Origin: Lathyrus oleraceus
Taxonomy: Eukaryota > Streptophyta > Magnoliopsida > Fabales > Fabaceae
Length of the DNA: 64,000 bases
Direction: 5' to 3'
NCBI RefSeq assembly: GCF_024323335.1
Contig: NC_066584.1
Span: forward strand, 237,503,494 to 237,567,493
The translations under genes and the position numbers were made by a program. Below, one piece after another: positions 35,898-48,019 of the stretch (position 1 is its first letter; each line of letters starts with the position of its first letter). The notes below the pieces were generated by a model that made no database searches, had not been told where the DNA came from, and saw only the letters and a program-made list of their open reading frames with translations.

Positions 35898-36914
35898 TGA
35901 AGGTTGAGAAAAACAAGAAAGGGGGGGGGGTTTGAATTGTTTTGGAAATAAAAACTTTTTCAAAAATCAGACACACACAAAATAAAAAGAATTGACACAG
36001 AACTTTATACTGGTTCGCTTGAAATTCAAAGCTACTCCAGTCCACCCGGCCAAGGTGATTTCGCCTTCAAAAAGGACTTAATCCACAATTCTGAAAGATT
36101 ACACAACCAAACGTCTAAGAGAATAATCTCTCATCCCTCTCAAGTATTCAGACTGCGCAGAGTCACTTGAGGAAGTAGTTCAAGCAAGATTAAATTGTAA
36201 TGTAAAGTGCTTCTAGCAAAAAGCAAATATTGCAGAAATATAAGAGCAATAGCTTTTCACGTAAGAGCAGCAGCTCGTGAAAAAGAGAGAGGATGAATGA
36301 AATTTTTGTGTGTCTCAGGTGTTTTCTTGTGAAGTATTCCATTCTTTATATAGTCGTTGTGAAGGACCGTTGGAGTGAAGACAAAATCTTGGTCATTGAA
36401 GAATGATTAATGTCATTACTCTCTTTGTTTCTTTCTAAAACAGTTTTGTCTGCCTCTTTATTCCCTTCTTGAAATACTTTCTTTCCTTATTAAACTTCTT
36501 TTCGGTTACGCGTTCTGGACTGGTGAGTCTACGTCAGAGTCTTGATATATCAGAGTTTGTCTTCAGAGGATGATTAAGTAAACCCCATCAGAGCTTCTTA
36601 ATGCTCTAGACTTATTTCGTATCAGAGTATGGATTCAACAGTTTTTTAATGGAGCTTCTGACTTCTTAATTTTGCGCTGGTATCTACGTTGGTTAGAGTC
36701 AGACCCTCCTGGACGCATCCTTTCTGAGTCGCATCTGATCATCGAATATTTGATATCTAATGTAATTTTGTATCTGATGTATGGTCAGAATCCTGCGTAA
36801 ATGTTCAGAGTCCTGCACACTAAGAAAAAATCTCGTTAGAGTACCATTTTTGTTTCATTCTTTATTATCATCAAAATCTTAGAGATATATTGTAGAACCA
36901 ACTTTGTTCTTACA
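35898..36914 (-). repeat. SIRE-type 5' LTR (1017 bp)
   Basis: On the minus strand it starts TGTAAGAACAAAG and ends TTCTCAACCTTCA. A TATATAAA box at 36352-36345 is the likely promoter. Close match to 26738-27757. Confidence 0.93.
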
Positions 36915-39091
36915 ATCTTTGCCTTGAAATTGGTTTATTTCGTAATTTCCAAGAAGAATTTGATGATTATTGAGGAATGCGATGATCTTTCTCATGTTTT
37001 ATATCCCCCAACAGTTTTCTTAAATCCTCATACAGAGTTTTATCTCCTGTATTCCCTGGTATAGTTCATCTTCTGATAAAAGTTCCCTCTTTCCTGGCAG
37101 ATTTTGATTTGGAGCAGTTTTTGATTTAGTCATCTGCAAGATTGTCTCCCATTCTGATATGGTGTTGACCTAAAATTCCCCGCAGTGTTGACAATTTGGG
37201 TCCTCAGCAGATCTTTTCTCTATCCTCGGTATGTTTGGTTGATCATCCTTCAATATTACTCTCCCCATAGAGTTTTCCGTGATTGAGTGGAATCATGTTC
37301 TCCATGATTTTCCCATCCATAGTTGATTTATGCAGAGCTAGATGATTTATTTTCATCCCCAGCATATTCTCCGGTTGGTGTTTCCATCTTCTTGAGATTA
37401 ACCGAGTGTTGTAGCAGTGATTCAAATCTTTCATAATCATATACATACATATTCATGCAAAAAACACAGCATCAGATATTTCATTGTGCATTTTTTATAG
37501 CATTGATTTTTCTTCTAATCCCCTGTTTCGGGGGTATTATTTACCCATGCAGATTTGGTGTGTTTGTCCTCCTTCAATTGTAGAGTGTCATCCCCTTAAG
37601 CAGAACGAGTTTAACCTTTCTCATTCCCCATTGAGTTATTTCCTCGTGGATAATTGTTATTTCAGTTTCCTTCCCAGTTAATTATCTGGATGGAACTACT
37701 CCCCTTGAGTTAGATCCTCTTTGGGTTGAGTCTTTGATTGTTCGCTTCTTTTTAGTTATTACCTAGATAGATATTTTGGTCACCTGAGAGTTTATTACCC
37801 AATGATTGATAATATTCTTCTTGATTTTTGAGTACATTACTTTTTCCCAATACCCGATAAAATGTAATCTACTTCCTTTGTTTTCCCCAGCGAATTCGTT
37901 TTCACGTTTCCCCGGGTAGTTTATCCTTGATATGTTCATCCTAACCGATGACAGATATTCTTCCTTTTGTGGTTTTCTACCCAGTAAAAAGGTAGTTGTA
38001 ATCCCTATTTTATTCCTCAAAGAGTCTATCCTTTATATGTTCACTTTAACCGGTGACGGATTTTCTCTCCCTTTTGGTATTCTACCTAGTAACCGATAGT
38101 TGTAATTCCTACTTTCCCATGCTGAGTTTATCCTTGATATGTTCATCCTAACCGGTGACAGATATTCTCTTTTTGGTATTCTATCCAGTAACTGATAGAT
38201 ATAATTCATATTTATCCCCGACCGTTTATCCTTGATATGTTTACCCTAACCGGTAACGGATATTCTTCCTCTTTCCTCAGGCGGTCTATCCTTGATATAT
38301 TCATCCTAACCGATGACAGATATTCTTCCTTTGTGTTTATCCTTGATATGTTCACTCTAACAAGTGATGAATACTCTCTCTTTGGTCTTCCGCCTAGTAA
38401 CCGGTAGTTGTAAATCCTATTTGAGTTCTCTCCCCAGTAGGTTATTCTTACCTAGTAGCAGGTAACAAATACACCTCTTTCTCCTCAGCGAGTCATCCTT
38501 GATATGTTTACCCTAACCGATAACGAATGTCCCTATGTCAGAGTGTACTATCTTCCTAGCCGATAACCGGTAATAGATAGTATATCTCTGGTACTCCTGT
38601 GTTGAAGTTCATTCTTCCCCAGTTGAGTTTGAGTGCGCATTTCCTCAATGGAATCGCCTTTTCCTATTTGATTTGAAAATTTTAGTTTTATTCTGATCTA
38701 TTCCTATCCCCTGCAGATTCTCCCTTATCCCCGACCAAGTTCTTTCATTGATTTATTTTCATGGAAATTCCCCTCGTGTCTCCAGCAGTTTTTAAGTCGT
38801 AGCCTGGCCTACACATAACTTGTTACCCCCCAGAGTCTTTGTCTCCCTAGTGAGTTTTCCTTACGGAATGCAGTTTGCTCCTATGGACTTTCAGTCTCTC
38901 CAGATTCTTTTCCTATGTGGCAATTTATTCCCTACAAAGATTATTTTTTACATACATACCATATGCATCATTAGGTCTCTTAGGAACCAAAATTTGTTTC
39001 TATATGTTATTATTTAAGTCCATTCTACTGAGTTAATACGAAGATTTTAACCTTCACATCCTCAGTTAGAATGTCCTTAAATAGGGGTAGC
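36915..39091 (+). other. Ogre B 3' untranslated region, right piece
   Basis: It opens with the second ATCTT and continues the Ogre-like non-coding sequence: TTATCCCC, ACCCAGTAACCGGTAGTTGTAA-like units and, at its end, GTCCTTAAATAGGGGTAG, the polypurine tract matching 18457-18471. No gene. Confidence 0.8.
37920..38560 (+). repeat. Diverged repeat units in Ogre B 3' untranslated region
   Basis: At least seven copies of a unit like CCTTGATATGTTCATCCTAA followed by CCGGTGACAGATATTC, starting near 37925, 38031, 38132, 38229, 38290, 38340 and 38507, separated by diverged spacer. The Ogre C 3' untranslated region has looser relatives. Confidence 0.7.
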
Positions 39092-39180
39092 TGTAAGACC
39101 CTAATTTTGACCCTAAGATCCCTCATGCTATCTTATCATTTGCATTGTCTTTGGGATCACACCTTGACATCATATATTTG
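39092..39180 (+). repeat. Start of Ogre B 3' LTR (truncated)
   Basis: TGTAAGACCCTAATTTTGAC directly after the polypurine tract, matching the Ogre C LTR start. Similarity fades by about 39150. The right limit is a guess because the next element's LTR begins somewhere between about 39150 and 39370. Confidence 0.6.
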
Positions 39181-40748
39181 CCTTAATTTACACTCAAAAA
39201 TCGTACCACTTTCATTTATATTATGATTATTCCGCAAGTGTTCGAGTTATTTTTACAGGTATTTTAATTCCCATGTTTAAATGAGCAAAGTATAGAAAAG
39301 AAAGGAAAAGAAGAAGAAACAGAAGAGAAAACGGCAGAAAAGCAAAAAATACAAATCTTGTGCATATGACGACCGTCACAAACCCTGTCACGACCGTCAC
39401 GCCCTTGGTGTCACGACCGTCACAAGGCCAAAAGCAGCGTATTGAATTTGTCAACATAAGTGATCCACACACCCTTATTTCTCGTTCCTCAGCCCACTTT
39501 CCCGTGGATTTCTCACTCAACCAAGTCACCCTTATTTCTCTCAACTGCCAAGACCGAATGGAGAATATAAAAGGATGGAAGTTGGAAACCTACGGGCACG
39601 CTTAATTTTCCTCCCTGAAACCAGCTTTCAAGACCTTTCTCTGCATTTTTTTTCGACAATAATTCTGTTTTTTATTTTATTTTTCTTCAGCAACATTGTT
39701 TTCTTTTACCGCAATTTAGTAACCGTTCCGTTCAGAGTTTCTGTTTTCCCTTTCCCTTTCCGTTTTTCATTTAGCCAAAGTAGTAGTTTCCTACACTGGG
39801 GAACTACTGCAATTTATTTAATTTAGTTTAAGCAATTATTTCGAAGAGGAAGAATCCTACTGACCTGTGGAGGATTACTCAAGTACTTCAATATTTTGCA
39901 TATTCTATTAATCCAATCTCCAGGTTTTTATTCAATTATTATTGTTATTGCATTATTATTATTATTATTATCATGTTTGCTTTATTGTTGATCTATTTAT
40001 GTTCGTCTGTGTTTGCGTTATTTAACATGTCCGGCTAGACTACCGTATCGGTATGTAAACAATTTAATTAGACGGGATTTAATAATAATCGGTGTAAAAC
40101 TTCTTTTCTCAAACAATCTTTTTGGCTGTGGTTTTTAATTTAAATTTAATTAACTTTGTCACAAGAGTGAGAAGCTATTTAATACGATTTCGCCACGAGA
40201 GTGAGAAATCAACTAAGGTGAGAACCGACAATCGCGAGAGCGTGAGGGTCGAACTGGATAGTAAAAACTAGGCATTGATTTTAAAAACAGTGAGAGCACT
40301 TTAAAAGCAATTAGAACTTATTTATTTTCAAAAACTATTTTTAACTTCAAATGGGATAGCGAGAGCGTACATTCTGACTTAAAAGTATTGTCCGAGTCAA
40401 CAATCACGAGACTGTAAGATAAAGCCTTTTAAATAAGTATTTACTGAAAGATATTTGGTACTTAAAATATACACCGGTGACTTATCGGATCCCTGACGAT
40501 TAATGCGTTGCATACTGATATCTCCCTATTAATATTTTCTTAAAACTTAACTTCCCTTAGATTTAATTTTTGTTCAACCAAACCTCTAAAAAATCATTTC
40601 CTTAGCTAAACATAGTAACGTCAATAGCATTAGTTTGACCATCGGTCCCTGTGGGTTCGATATCTTTTAAAACTAAAACGATCGGACTGTGCACTTGCAG
40701 TCAAGTACCCGATAGACTATATTTTATATACAGTCATGAGACGTATCA
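39180..40748 (+). repeat. Athila-type 5' LTR (left limit approximate)
   Basis: The right end GAGACGTATCA at 40748 lies a few bases before the primer site. A TATA-like AATATAAAAGG occurs near 39558. Three copies of CACGACCGTCAC-like words lie at 39366-39422, and a (TTA)n stretch near 39945-39970. The region is non-coding. Without a 3' LTR to compare, the left end cannot be fixed. Confidence 0.6.
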
Positions 40749-40754
40749 TGTTTT

Positions 40755-40773
40755 TGGCGTCGTTGTCGGGGAC
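40755..40773 (+). other. Primer binding site, Athila (tRNA-Asp) type, diverged
   Basis: TGGCGTCGTTGTCGGGGAC compared with the usual Athila TGGCGCCGTTGCCGGGGA. Both differences are C-to-T. Confidence 0.75.
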
Positions 40774-40862
40774 CTTATTTAGTCAAATAGTGTGATTCTT
40801 TCGTTGCGCAGTATAGACTAAGGTAAAAATCTAATCTCCTTTCCCTTATTTCCCCCGATTGT

Positions 40863-42023
40863 ATGCCAAATGCTCGCTCACAAGGAGACAACTTAGCACC
40901 ACCAATCGCAGAATTAGAGCGTTTCTTATATTTAAGACGCTGAATACTAGAGTACCAACGAAGGTACGATATTCCCAATATCTTCTTTCCTAATGCTGAA
41001 CCAGTTGAAAAACCAACCATGGCTACAGTGGAACCACATAATCATCCTCTTAAGTTCTATGCTACCCCGTCCCAACAAGAACCTCACAGCAGCATTGCTG
41101 CCCCTGCTATCAATCGAAATGATTTCGAGTTAAAACCCTCATTATTATCAGTTGTCCAACAACATCAATTTGCTAGAAATCCTACGGAAGACCCTAATGA
41201 ACATTTACCCAAGTTTGTGCAGTACGCAGACACTGTGAAGGCGAATGGTGTATCTCAAGATGCGATAAGACTACACCTTTTTCCTTTCTCTCTACGAGAC
41301 AAAGCTTGGGCTTGGTTGCAATCTTTGCCATCCAACTCAGTTACTACATGGGAAGAACTGAAGAACGTTTTCTTATCCCGATATTTTTCGCTAAGCAAAA
41401 TTGCTATGCTGAGAGCTCAAATCAACGGATTTCGATAAAAAGATGTAGAATCTCTCTACGACGCGTGGGAGAGATACAAAGACATGATGAGGATATGTCC
41501 ACATCACGGTCTCGAAGACTGGGTGATCATTCACACATTTTACAATGGGCTTCTGTATAACACAAGACTGATAGTGGACGCTGCCGCGGGCGATGCACTT
41601 ATGGACAAGCCATACAACGAAGCCTATCAACTCATTGAAAACATGGCCCAAAACCATTGCCAATGGGGAAGTGAAAGAACGCCAGTAGAAAAGTCCCAAA
41701 CAAAAGGTGGAATGTACGAAATCAGTAGCCTTGACCACGTCCATGTAAAGGTAGATGCCCTTGTTCAAAAGTTAGATAACTTGATCATACCACCCGCAAC
41801 CACCGCGACTGCCGTGACTCCAAACTGTGAGTTATGTGGAACTCCTGGACACACTGCACCAGAATGTCAGATATTGGCAGGAGTCACCACTAATCAATTA
41901 AATTACGCACAAGGAAATCCTTATTTGAATACCTACAACCCAGGTTGGAAAAATCATCCTAACTTTTCGTATAAGAACAACAATGCTTTGTATGCACCTG
42001 GCCTCCTAAGTGTAGCGCAATAA
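40863..42023 (+). pseudogene. gag: Athila-type gag (broken)
   Basis: ATG 40863 opens MPNARSQGDNLAPPIAELER. TGA 40941-40943 at codon 27 probably came from CGA (Arg). The gag core is HLFPFSLRDKAWAWLQSLPS near 41280. TAA 41436-41438 follows GFR where Gln is usual, and the same frame continues KDVESLYDAWERYKDMMRIC. Zinc knuckle CELCGTPGHTAPEC (C-x2-C-x4-H-x4-C) near 41830 is intact. The C-terminus is short compared with Athila gag and ends at TAA 42021-42023. Confidence 0.87.
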
Positions 42024-42034
42024 TCCAAAACAAC

Positions 42035-42520
42035 ATGCCTCCTAAACTAAAAGACCCATGTAGTTTCTCCATACCATGTGTCATTGGAAAGTTCTTCATA
42101 GACAAAGCTCTATGCGACTTAGGAGCTAGCATTAGTGTAATGCCCTTAACCATCTGTAAAAGGCTCAACATGGGAGAACTAAGACCAACCAAGATGTTTG
42201 TTCAACTAGTTGACTGCTCAATCAAATATCCTGTTGGTATACTAGAGAATGTCCCAGTACGTGTAGGACAATTCTACATTCCTACAGACTTCATAATCAT
42301 GGACATCAAAGAAGATGCCAGTACACCTATTATATTATGAAGGCCATTCTTAGCTACCGCCGGAGCCATAATAGACGTGAAAAGAGGTAAGCTAACATTC
42401 AAAGTTGGAGAAGAAAAGGTTAAATTCATCTTGACACAATTCTTACAAGCTCTAGCTATAGATGATACCTGTTATCTACTTAATGTCATAGACGAGTGCG
42501 TAAGAGATATGGAGATGTAA
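42035..42520 (+). pseudogene. Athila-type aspartic protease (broken)
   Basis: Catalytic block CDLGASISVMPLTICKRL (D-L-G-A-S is the Athila form) near 42115. The frame is interrupted by TGA 42338-42340 where the conserved Gly of GRPFLATA is expected, then continues RPFLATAGAIIDVKRGKLTF to TAA 42518-42520. Confidence 0.83.
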
Positions 42521-42541
42521 GAAACCACATATTCTGATATA

Positions 42542-45500
42542 ATGAAAATCCAAATCCCTCCAATCTTTGAAGATGATAATTGGCATGAACCATACCAAAA
42601 TGACAGTCTAAGCGAATGCTTAGCACTTACACCCAACCACATTCCATGCCCGAAGAAACCAGACTTAGAATTAAAAACACTACCAAAGAACCTAAGATAC
42701 GAATTCCTAGACACTGAACTCAAAAGACCAGTAATAGTCAATGCTAACTTAGGACAAATGGAAACTGAAAAGTTACTAGATGTCTTAAGAAAATATCCAA
42801 CTGCGTTAGGCTACAACATCGCTGACCTAAAAGGAATAAGTCCTTCTATCTGTATGCATCACATTATGCTAGAGGAAGGTTGTAAAACCTCTAGAGAACA
42901 CCAGAGAAGGATCAACCTAATCTTAAGTATTATAGTCAAGGATGAAGTAAAGAAGTTATTAGGTGCAGGAATCATATACCCGATCTCCGATAGTCAATGG
43001 GTTAGCCTAGTTCATGTAGTACCCAAGAAAGGGGGTGTTACAGTTGTTAAGAACGAAAAAGGTGAATCTATAACACAAAGAGTTGTGACTGGAAGTAGAA
43101 TGTGCATCGATTATAGGAAACTAAACAAAGCCACTCGAAAGGATCATTTTCCTCTGCCTTTCATTGATCAAATGCTTGAACGATTGGCTAAGCATTCCCA
43201 CTTCTGCTATCTAGACAGTTATTTAGGATTCTTTCAAATTCCTATCCATCCTGACGACCAAGAGAAAACAACCTTCACATGCCCTTATGGTACGTTCGCA
43301 TATCGACGAATGCCATTTGGACTATGCAACGCTCCCGCAATATTCCAAAGATGCATGATGTCAATCTTCGCTGACTTTATAGACGACATTATGGAAGTCT
43401 TTATGGACGATTTTTCTGTTTGTGGGCAGAGCTTTGAAGGATGTTTCTCAAACCTTGAAATGGTACTCGAAAGATACGTAAAGGTGAATCTCGTCTTGAA
43501 TTGGGAGAAATTCCATTTCATGGTCCAACAAGGAATCGTGTTAGGACACATAGTATCTGATAAAGGAATTGAAGTAGACAAAGCTAAGATCGAAATTATA
43601 GAGAATCTTCAACCTCCGAAAACCGTACGAGAAATACGAAGCTTTTTAGGACACGCCGGTTTCTACCGACGCTTTATCAAGGATTTCTCGAAAATTACCA
43701 AACCACTTAATGGTTTATTAATGAAAGACGCTGACTTTATCTTTTATGAGAAATGTCTAACAGCATTTGAACAATTAAAAACATCTTTAATCACCGCACC
43801 ATCATGCAACCACCTGACTGGAGATTACCATTCGAAATCATGTGTGATGCGAGTGACTATGTCGTAGGCGCAGTGCTAGGACAAAGAAAGGATAAAAAAC
43901 TTCATGTTATCTACTACACAAGTAGAACATTAGATCCTGCCCAAATGAACTACGCCACCACTGAAAAGGAACTTCTAGTCGTTGTTCGCTTTAGACAAAT
44001 TTCGTTCCTACTTAGTAGGAGCGAAAATCATCATCTATACTGATCACGCTACTATTACATATTTGCTAAGTAAGAAGGTTTCCAAACCAAGACTCTTAAG
44101 ATGGATCCTACTCTTACAAGAATTTGACTTAGAGATAAAAGATAAGAAGGGTACTGAAAAGGTAGTAGCAGACCACTTATCACGAATTGAAGGGAATAAG
44201 CCTGAACAAATTCCAATCAATGGTGATTTCCCTTACGAACGACTTATAGCCCAAATGGAAAGCGACATGTCTGAACTAACCTTAAATGACACCGAAATAG
44301 AATAATCAATGGAAGAAATTCATGTGAATGCAACTCTGCCATGGTATGCTGATTTTGTCAACTACCTAGCTGTTGGAGTACTTCCACCGGACATATCATA
44401 CCAACAAAAGAAGAAATTCTTTCATGATCTAAAACAATACTACTAGGATGAACCTCTGCTTTTCAAAAGAGGTACCGACGGTATTTTCCATCGATGTGTT
44501 CCTGAGGATGAAATAGACAACATAATCTCTCATTGCCATTCCGCTCCCTATGGTGGGCACGCAAGCACTTCAAAAACTTGTGCTAAGATCTTACAATCGG
44601 GCCTCTTTTGGCCTACTCTATGGAAAGATGTCCATAATGCGGTTATAAATTGTGACTGGTGCCAACGCACTGGTAACGTTTCAAGGCGCGATGAAATGCC
44701 ACAAACAGGCATCTTAGAAGTGGAAGTCTTTGATGTGTGGGGGATTGACTTCATGGGACCATTCCCGTCTTCTTTTGGTAATAAGTACATACTCGTAGCT
44801 GTCGATTACGTTTCAAAATGGATCGAGGTTGTAGCTTCTCCGACAAATGACATACGAGTAATGATTAAGTTGTTCAAGAACATAATCTTTCCTAGATTCG
44901 GTGTGCCAAAACTAGTCGTTAGTGATGGTGGCTCCCATTTCATATCAAATATCTTTGGTAAACTTCTTCTGAAGTATGGAGTCCGACACCGTGTAGCAAC
45001 ACCTTATCATCCACAAACCAGTGGGCAAGTCGAAGTTTCGAAGAGAGAGATCAAACAAATTCTAGAAAAGACTGTCGGAATATCTAGAAAAGACTGGTCA
45101 TCTAAACTAAATGAAGCTTTGTGGGCCTATAGGACAGCCTACAAGACCCCAATAGGGACCACGTCCTTTAACTTAGTCTATGGTAAACCATGTCATCTCC
45201 CTGTGGAATTAGAACACAAAGCTTATTGGGAAATTAAGAGCCTAAATCTAAATTATACATTCGCAGGCGAGATGCGAATTTTAGACATTCACGAATTGGA
45301 AGAACTTCGACTAGACGCCTATGAGAATGCCAAGATATACAAAGAACGAACCAAAAAGTGGCACGATAAACGTATATCTAGGAAAGAGTTTAATGTCGGC
45401 GATGTAGTGCTACTATTTAATTCAATACTTAAGCTTTTTCGGGAAAACTTAAATCTAGGTGGTCAGGCCCTTTCGAAATTACAAAAGTCTTTAAAAGCGG

Positions 45501-45648
45501 TGCGATAGAAATCAAAGGTAGAAATAGTGAACCGTTTATGGTAAACGGTCAGCGATTAAAACATTATCATAATATTGACAATAGAGACTATTCAACCCCA
45601 GAAACTAGTATATCACAACGTTACTGTCGAACTTACGACATTAAATAA
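42542..45648 (+). pseudogene. pol: Athila-type RT, RNase H and integrase (broken)
   Basis: RT: VHVVPKKGGVTVVKNEKGES near 43010, MCIDYRKLNKATRKDHFPLP near 43100, and catalytic FMDD near 43402 (the usual Athila form). RNase H is split by frameshifts at about 43805-43860 (FEIMCDASDYVVGAVLGQRK) and about 43985 ([12 protein letters not shown]). A stop near 44444 (LKQYY*DEPLL) falls before the integrase zinc finger ([10 protein letters not shown]...CDWCQ). Integrase D (WGIDFMGP) lies near 44740, D (VVSDGGSHF) near 44920 and E ([10 protein letters not shown]) near 45030. A one-base shift near 45440 moves the tail to the frame reading [20 protein letters not shown], ending TAA 45646-45648. Confidence 0.88.
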
Positions 45649-45852
45649 AGTGCTTAGTGGGAGACAACCCGCCTTCTTTTTAATTTGTTATCTTTGTTTT
45701 TAAGTGTTTCCCTTATTTGACTATTACTTGTACTTTGCTCCCTTTCCTTGATTCTATGCAATAATGTACTTGTTACTTCTTATTACTAACTTAGAAATAT
45801 TGGATACTGATTAACAGGCGAATTTATAACTAGTTAGTAACTAACTTTCATC
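45649..45852 (+). other. Athila spacer after pol
   Basis: Contains GTGGGAGACAACCCGCC, a diverged form of the GGGAGGCAACCCA motif that follows pol in many Athila elements. No gene. Confidence 0.5.
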
Positions 45853-46643
45853 ATGCAACCAATAGATACAATTTCCATGGAAGAGTTCAGAGAAGGCGCT
45901 ATGATTATTTAGCTCAGAAGGATATGGTTTTATCCATATATTATGATGGACCTACCATGGATAGGTTAGGTATCCGAGATGACATCTTATTTATGTTTAA
46001 CCAGCTAGGTTGGGAGAATGCTGCTATTAAGAGAAGATTTGCCACATACCGTGAGCTTACCCTAGAATTCCTTAACTCTCTAGTTTACAACCCCGAGCAT
46101 GGTTACGGACTCAACAAAGGGTTGATTTCCTTTAGGTTGTTTAGTATGGACTTCACTTATAACCGTAGAGACCTTGCTGACCTCCTAGAATTTCCTAGTG
46201 GCCCATTTGTTTTCACTACCCGCCAGGAGGAATTAATCGATGACATCGACCTAGATTACTTTTGGGTTAGTTTAATTGGAGACTACCACCCTGACTCACA
46301 CGAGATGCACTCCCAAATGATACACAACCCTACTATCCGCCCACTTTACGAGCATACACCTTTTGGACACATCCGACCAATGGATATTGAATTTTGCTTC
46401 GACCGGAGAATCATAGGAAACTTTGGGCCGGATACTTTTGACTACCTAATTAATAATGAAGTTGTCCATCTATTTAGCTTACCAAACCATGAGAGAACAA
46501 GTGTTCATAACCAAAATAACTGGCTATATGATTTAGATGAACACCTCATTGCTCCACCATCACATCCTGAGACACCGCCTATATATGAGTATTTAGATGA
46601 CCATATCTCTGTTGATGAATCTAACCCTGAAACCCCTCCAAAA
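45853..46643 (+). pseudogene. Athila ORF (env-position protein), truncated
   Basis: A possible start at ATG 45853 (MQPIDTISMEEFREG) is out of frame with the main frame, which is open from about 45880 (RRRYDYLAQKDMVLSIYYDG), so a small indel lies near 45885. The main frame has LTLEFLNSLVYNPEHGYGLN and FRLFSMDFTYNRRDLADLLE, matching the Athila ORF-1 family located between integrase and 3' LTR. Function unknown. The frame is cut at 46643 by the next LTR after PETPPK. Confidence 0.78.
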
Positions 46644-48006
46644 TGTTGGTGTAAGCCCTAGAGGCCAATACTTTTGATACTTGTATCATATTATTTATTA
46701 ATAATAAAAGGCTTTTTCTTTATTATGGCTGTTTAATAAAGTCCCTGGAATAGATAGTCTGTTTAATGTATCAAGTGTGACTTGATCATGAGAGTACATT
46801 AAACATAGGGACACTATTCTTAAAGTATCCGTAGTCGAGCTTTAGTGTGAAGTGGGATAACATTAAAGCATTAAGACTATTATGTTTGTAGACTGATGAT
46901 CACATCTCATGGATCATGGATAAAGAGTTATCAAGTCTTAAACATAGGTATGAATATTAAGAGTAATATTTATACCGGATTGACCCGCTATGAGAATACT
47001 ATATAGAAAGTTATGCAAAGTGTCATAAGTTATTCTCATGGTGATAATGGTGTATGCCACTCTTCGACCTGAAACCACTATGGACCCTAGATGTAGAGTC
47101 GAGTGCTTTGTTGCTGATCTAACATTGTTCGTAACTGGATAACCATAAAGATAGTTGATGGGTACTCCACGAAGCATACTGAGGGACATGAGTGTCCTAG
47201 ATGGAATTTGCCCATCCTGCGTAACAGGATAAATGTCTATGGGCCCAATATTGAACTGGACAAGGATGACACGGTCTATACCTTGTGTTCAATATAGACA
47301 TAAGGGCAAAGGGGTAATTATACACATAATTATTATCACAGGAGGTTTTGTCATATCATATGACATTTTCGTATCTTGGGTAGCACTGATTTGTTGCTAG
47401 ATACCGCTCACTGTTTATTATGTTAAATGCGTGATTTAATATAATTGACAACGTCACGAAAACCTACAGGGTCACACACAAAGGACGGATTGATGAGAGA
47501 TAGAGTAACTAAGGAACATCGTAAGGTACGTTATACTTCAGTGGAATACGAAATATGGTAAGGTACCAAATACTTAAGTGATTTTGGCATATTATGAGAT
47601 ATGGGCCAAAATACACTTAAATGGGCTTTTTGGCTTGAAGCCCACACAAGTGGTTCTATAAATAGAACTCTTGTGCAAAAGCATTGTATGGGAATACAAC
47701 ACAACTGAAGAGTTGGAATTTCGTATCTCTCTTTCTCTCACTCAAAGCCTTCATTCATAACAGCTAGCACTGCGATTGAAGGAATCCGTTCGTGTGGACT
47801 GAGTAGAGACGTTGTCATCGTTCAACGTTTGTGATTGCCCCGTGGATTTGTATCCAAGGTTTTGATCGTTCCAAGAGATCTGCACCAAAGGTTTGAATCT
47901 CCACAAGAGGTAAAGATTCTATCACTGATCATGCCCATTCGTAAGGATCACTAAATGGAGAAAAAATTTAAATCCCGCTGCGCCTTGGATGGCAATTCTC
48001 CTTTAG
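46644..48006 (+). repeat. Ty1/copia LTR inserted in the Athila ORF
   Basis: Starts TGTTGGTGTAAGCCCTAGAG, has a TATA box TATAAATA at 47657-47664 and a polyadenylation-like AATAATAAAAGG at 46699, and is followed by a canonical primer site at 48007. The right end is approximate because the expected CA before the primer site is changed (CTCCTTTAG). No second LTR is found, so this is the 5' end of a truncated element. Confidence 0.75.
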
Positions 48007-48019
48007 TGGTATCAGAGCC
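48007..48019 (+). other. Primer binding site, initiator-Met tRNA type
   Basis: TGGTATCAGAGCC, the consensus copia primer site. Confidence 0.88.

Larger units (their letters stand above)
26738..36914 (-). mobile_element. Complete 10.2 kb SIRE/Maximus-type Ty1/copia element
   Basis: Minus strand. The 5' LTR is at 35898-36914, PBS 35881-35897, then gag, protease, integrase, RT and RNase H in copia order, an env-like region, the polypurine tract at 27772-27758, and the 3' LTR at 26738-27757. A 5-bp duplication ATCTT flanks it. Copia order plus an extra post-pol ORF with a plant transposon-protein domain and coiled coil is characteristic of SIRE/Maximus. Every gene contains stops or frameshifts. 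It is inserted in the Ogre B 3' untranslated region. Confidence 0.93.
39180..46643 (+). mobile_element. Athila-type Ty3/gypsy element, 5' part, degraded
   Basis: 5' LTR ending at 40748, PBS 40755, gag, protease, RT, RNase H, integrase and an Athila-type ORF. The RT (RKDHFPLPFIDQMLERLAKH, then FMDDFSV) is typical of the Athila lineage. The element stops at 46643, where a copia LTR is inserted, and I find no continuation or 3' LTR downstream. The left boundary is uncertain. Confidence 0.8.

Noticed and set aside
39366..39422. CACGACCGTCAC repeats resembling a CRISPR-like array
   Set aside because: Only three short, irregularly spaced copies in a plant LTR; no spacer structure or cas genes.
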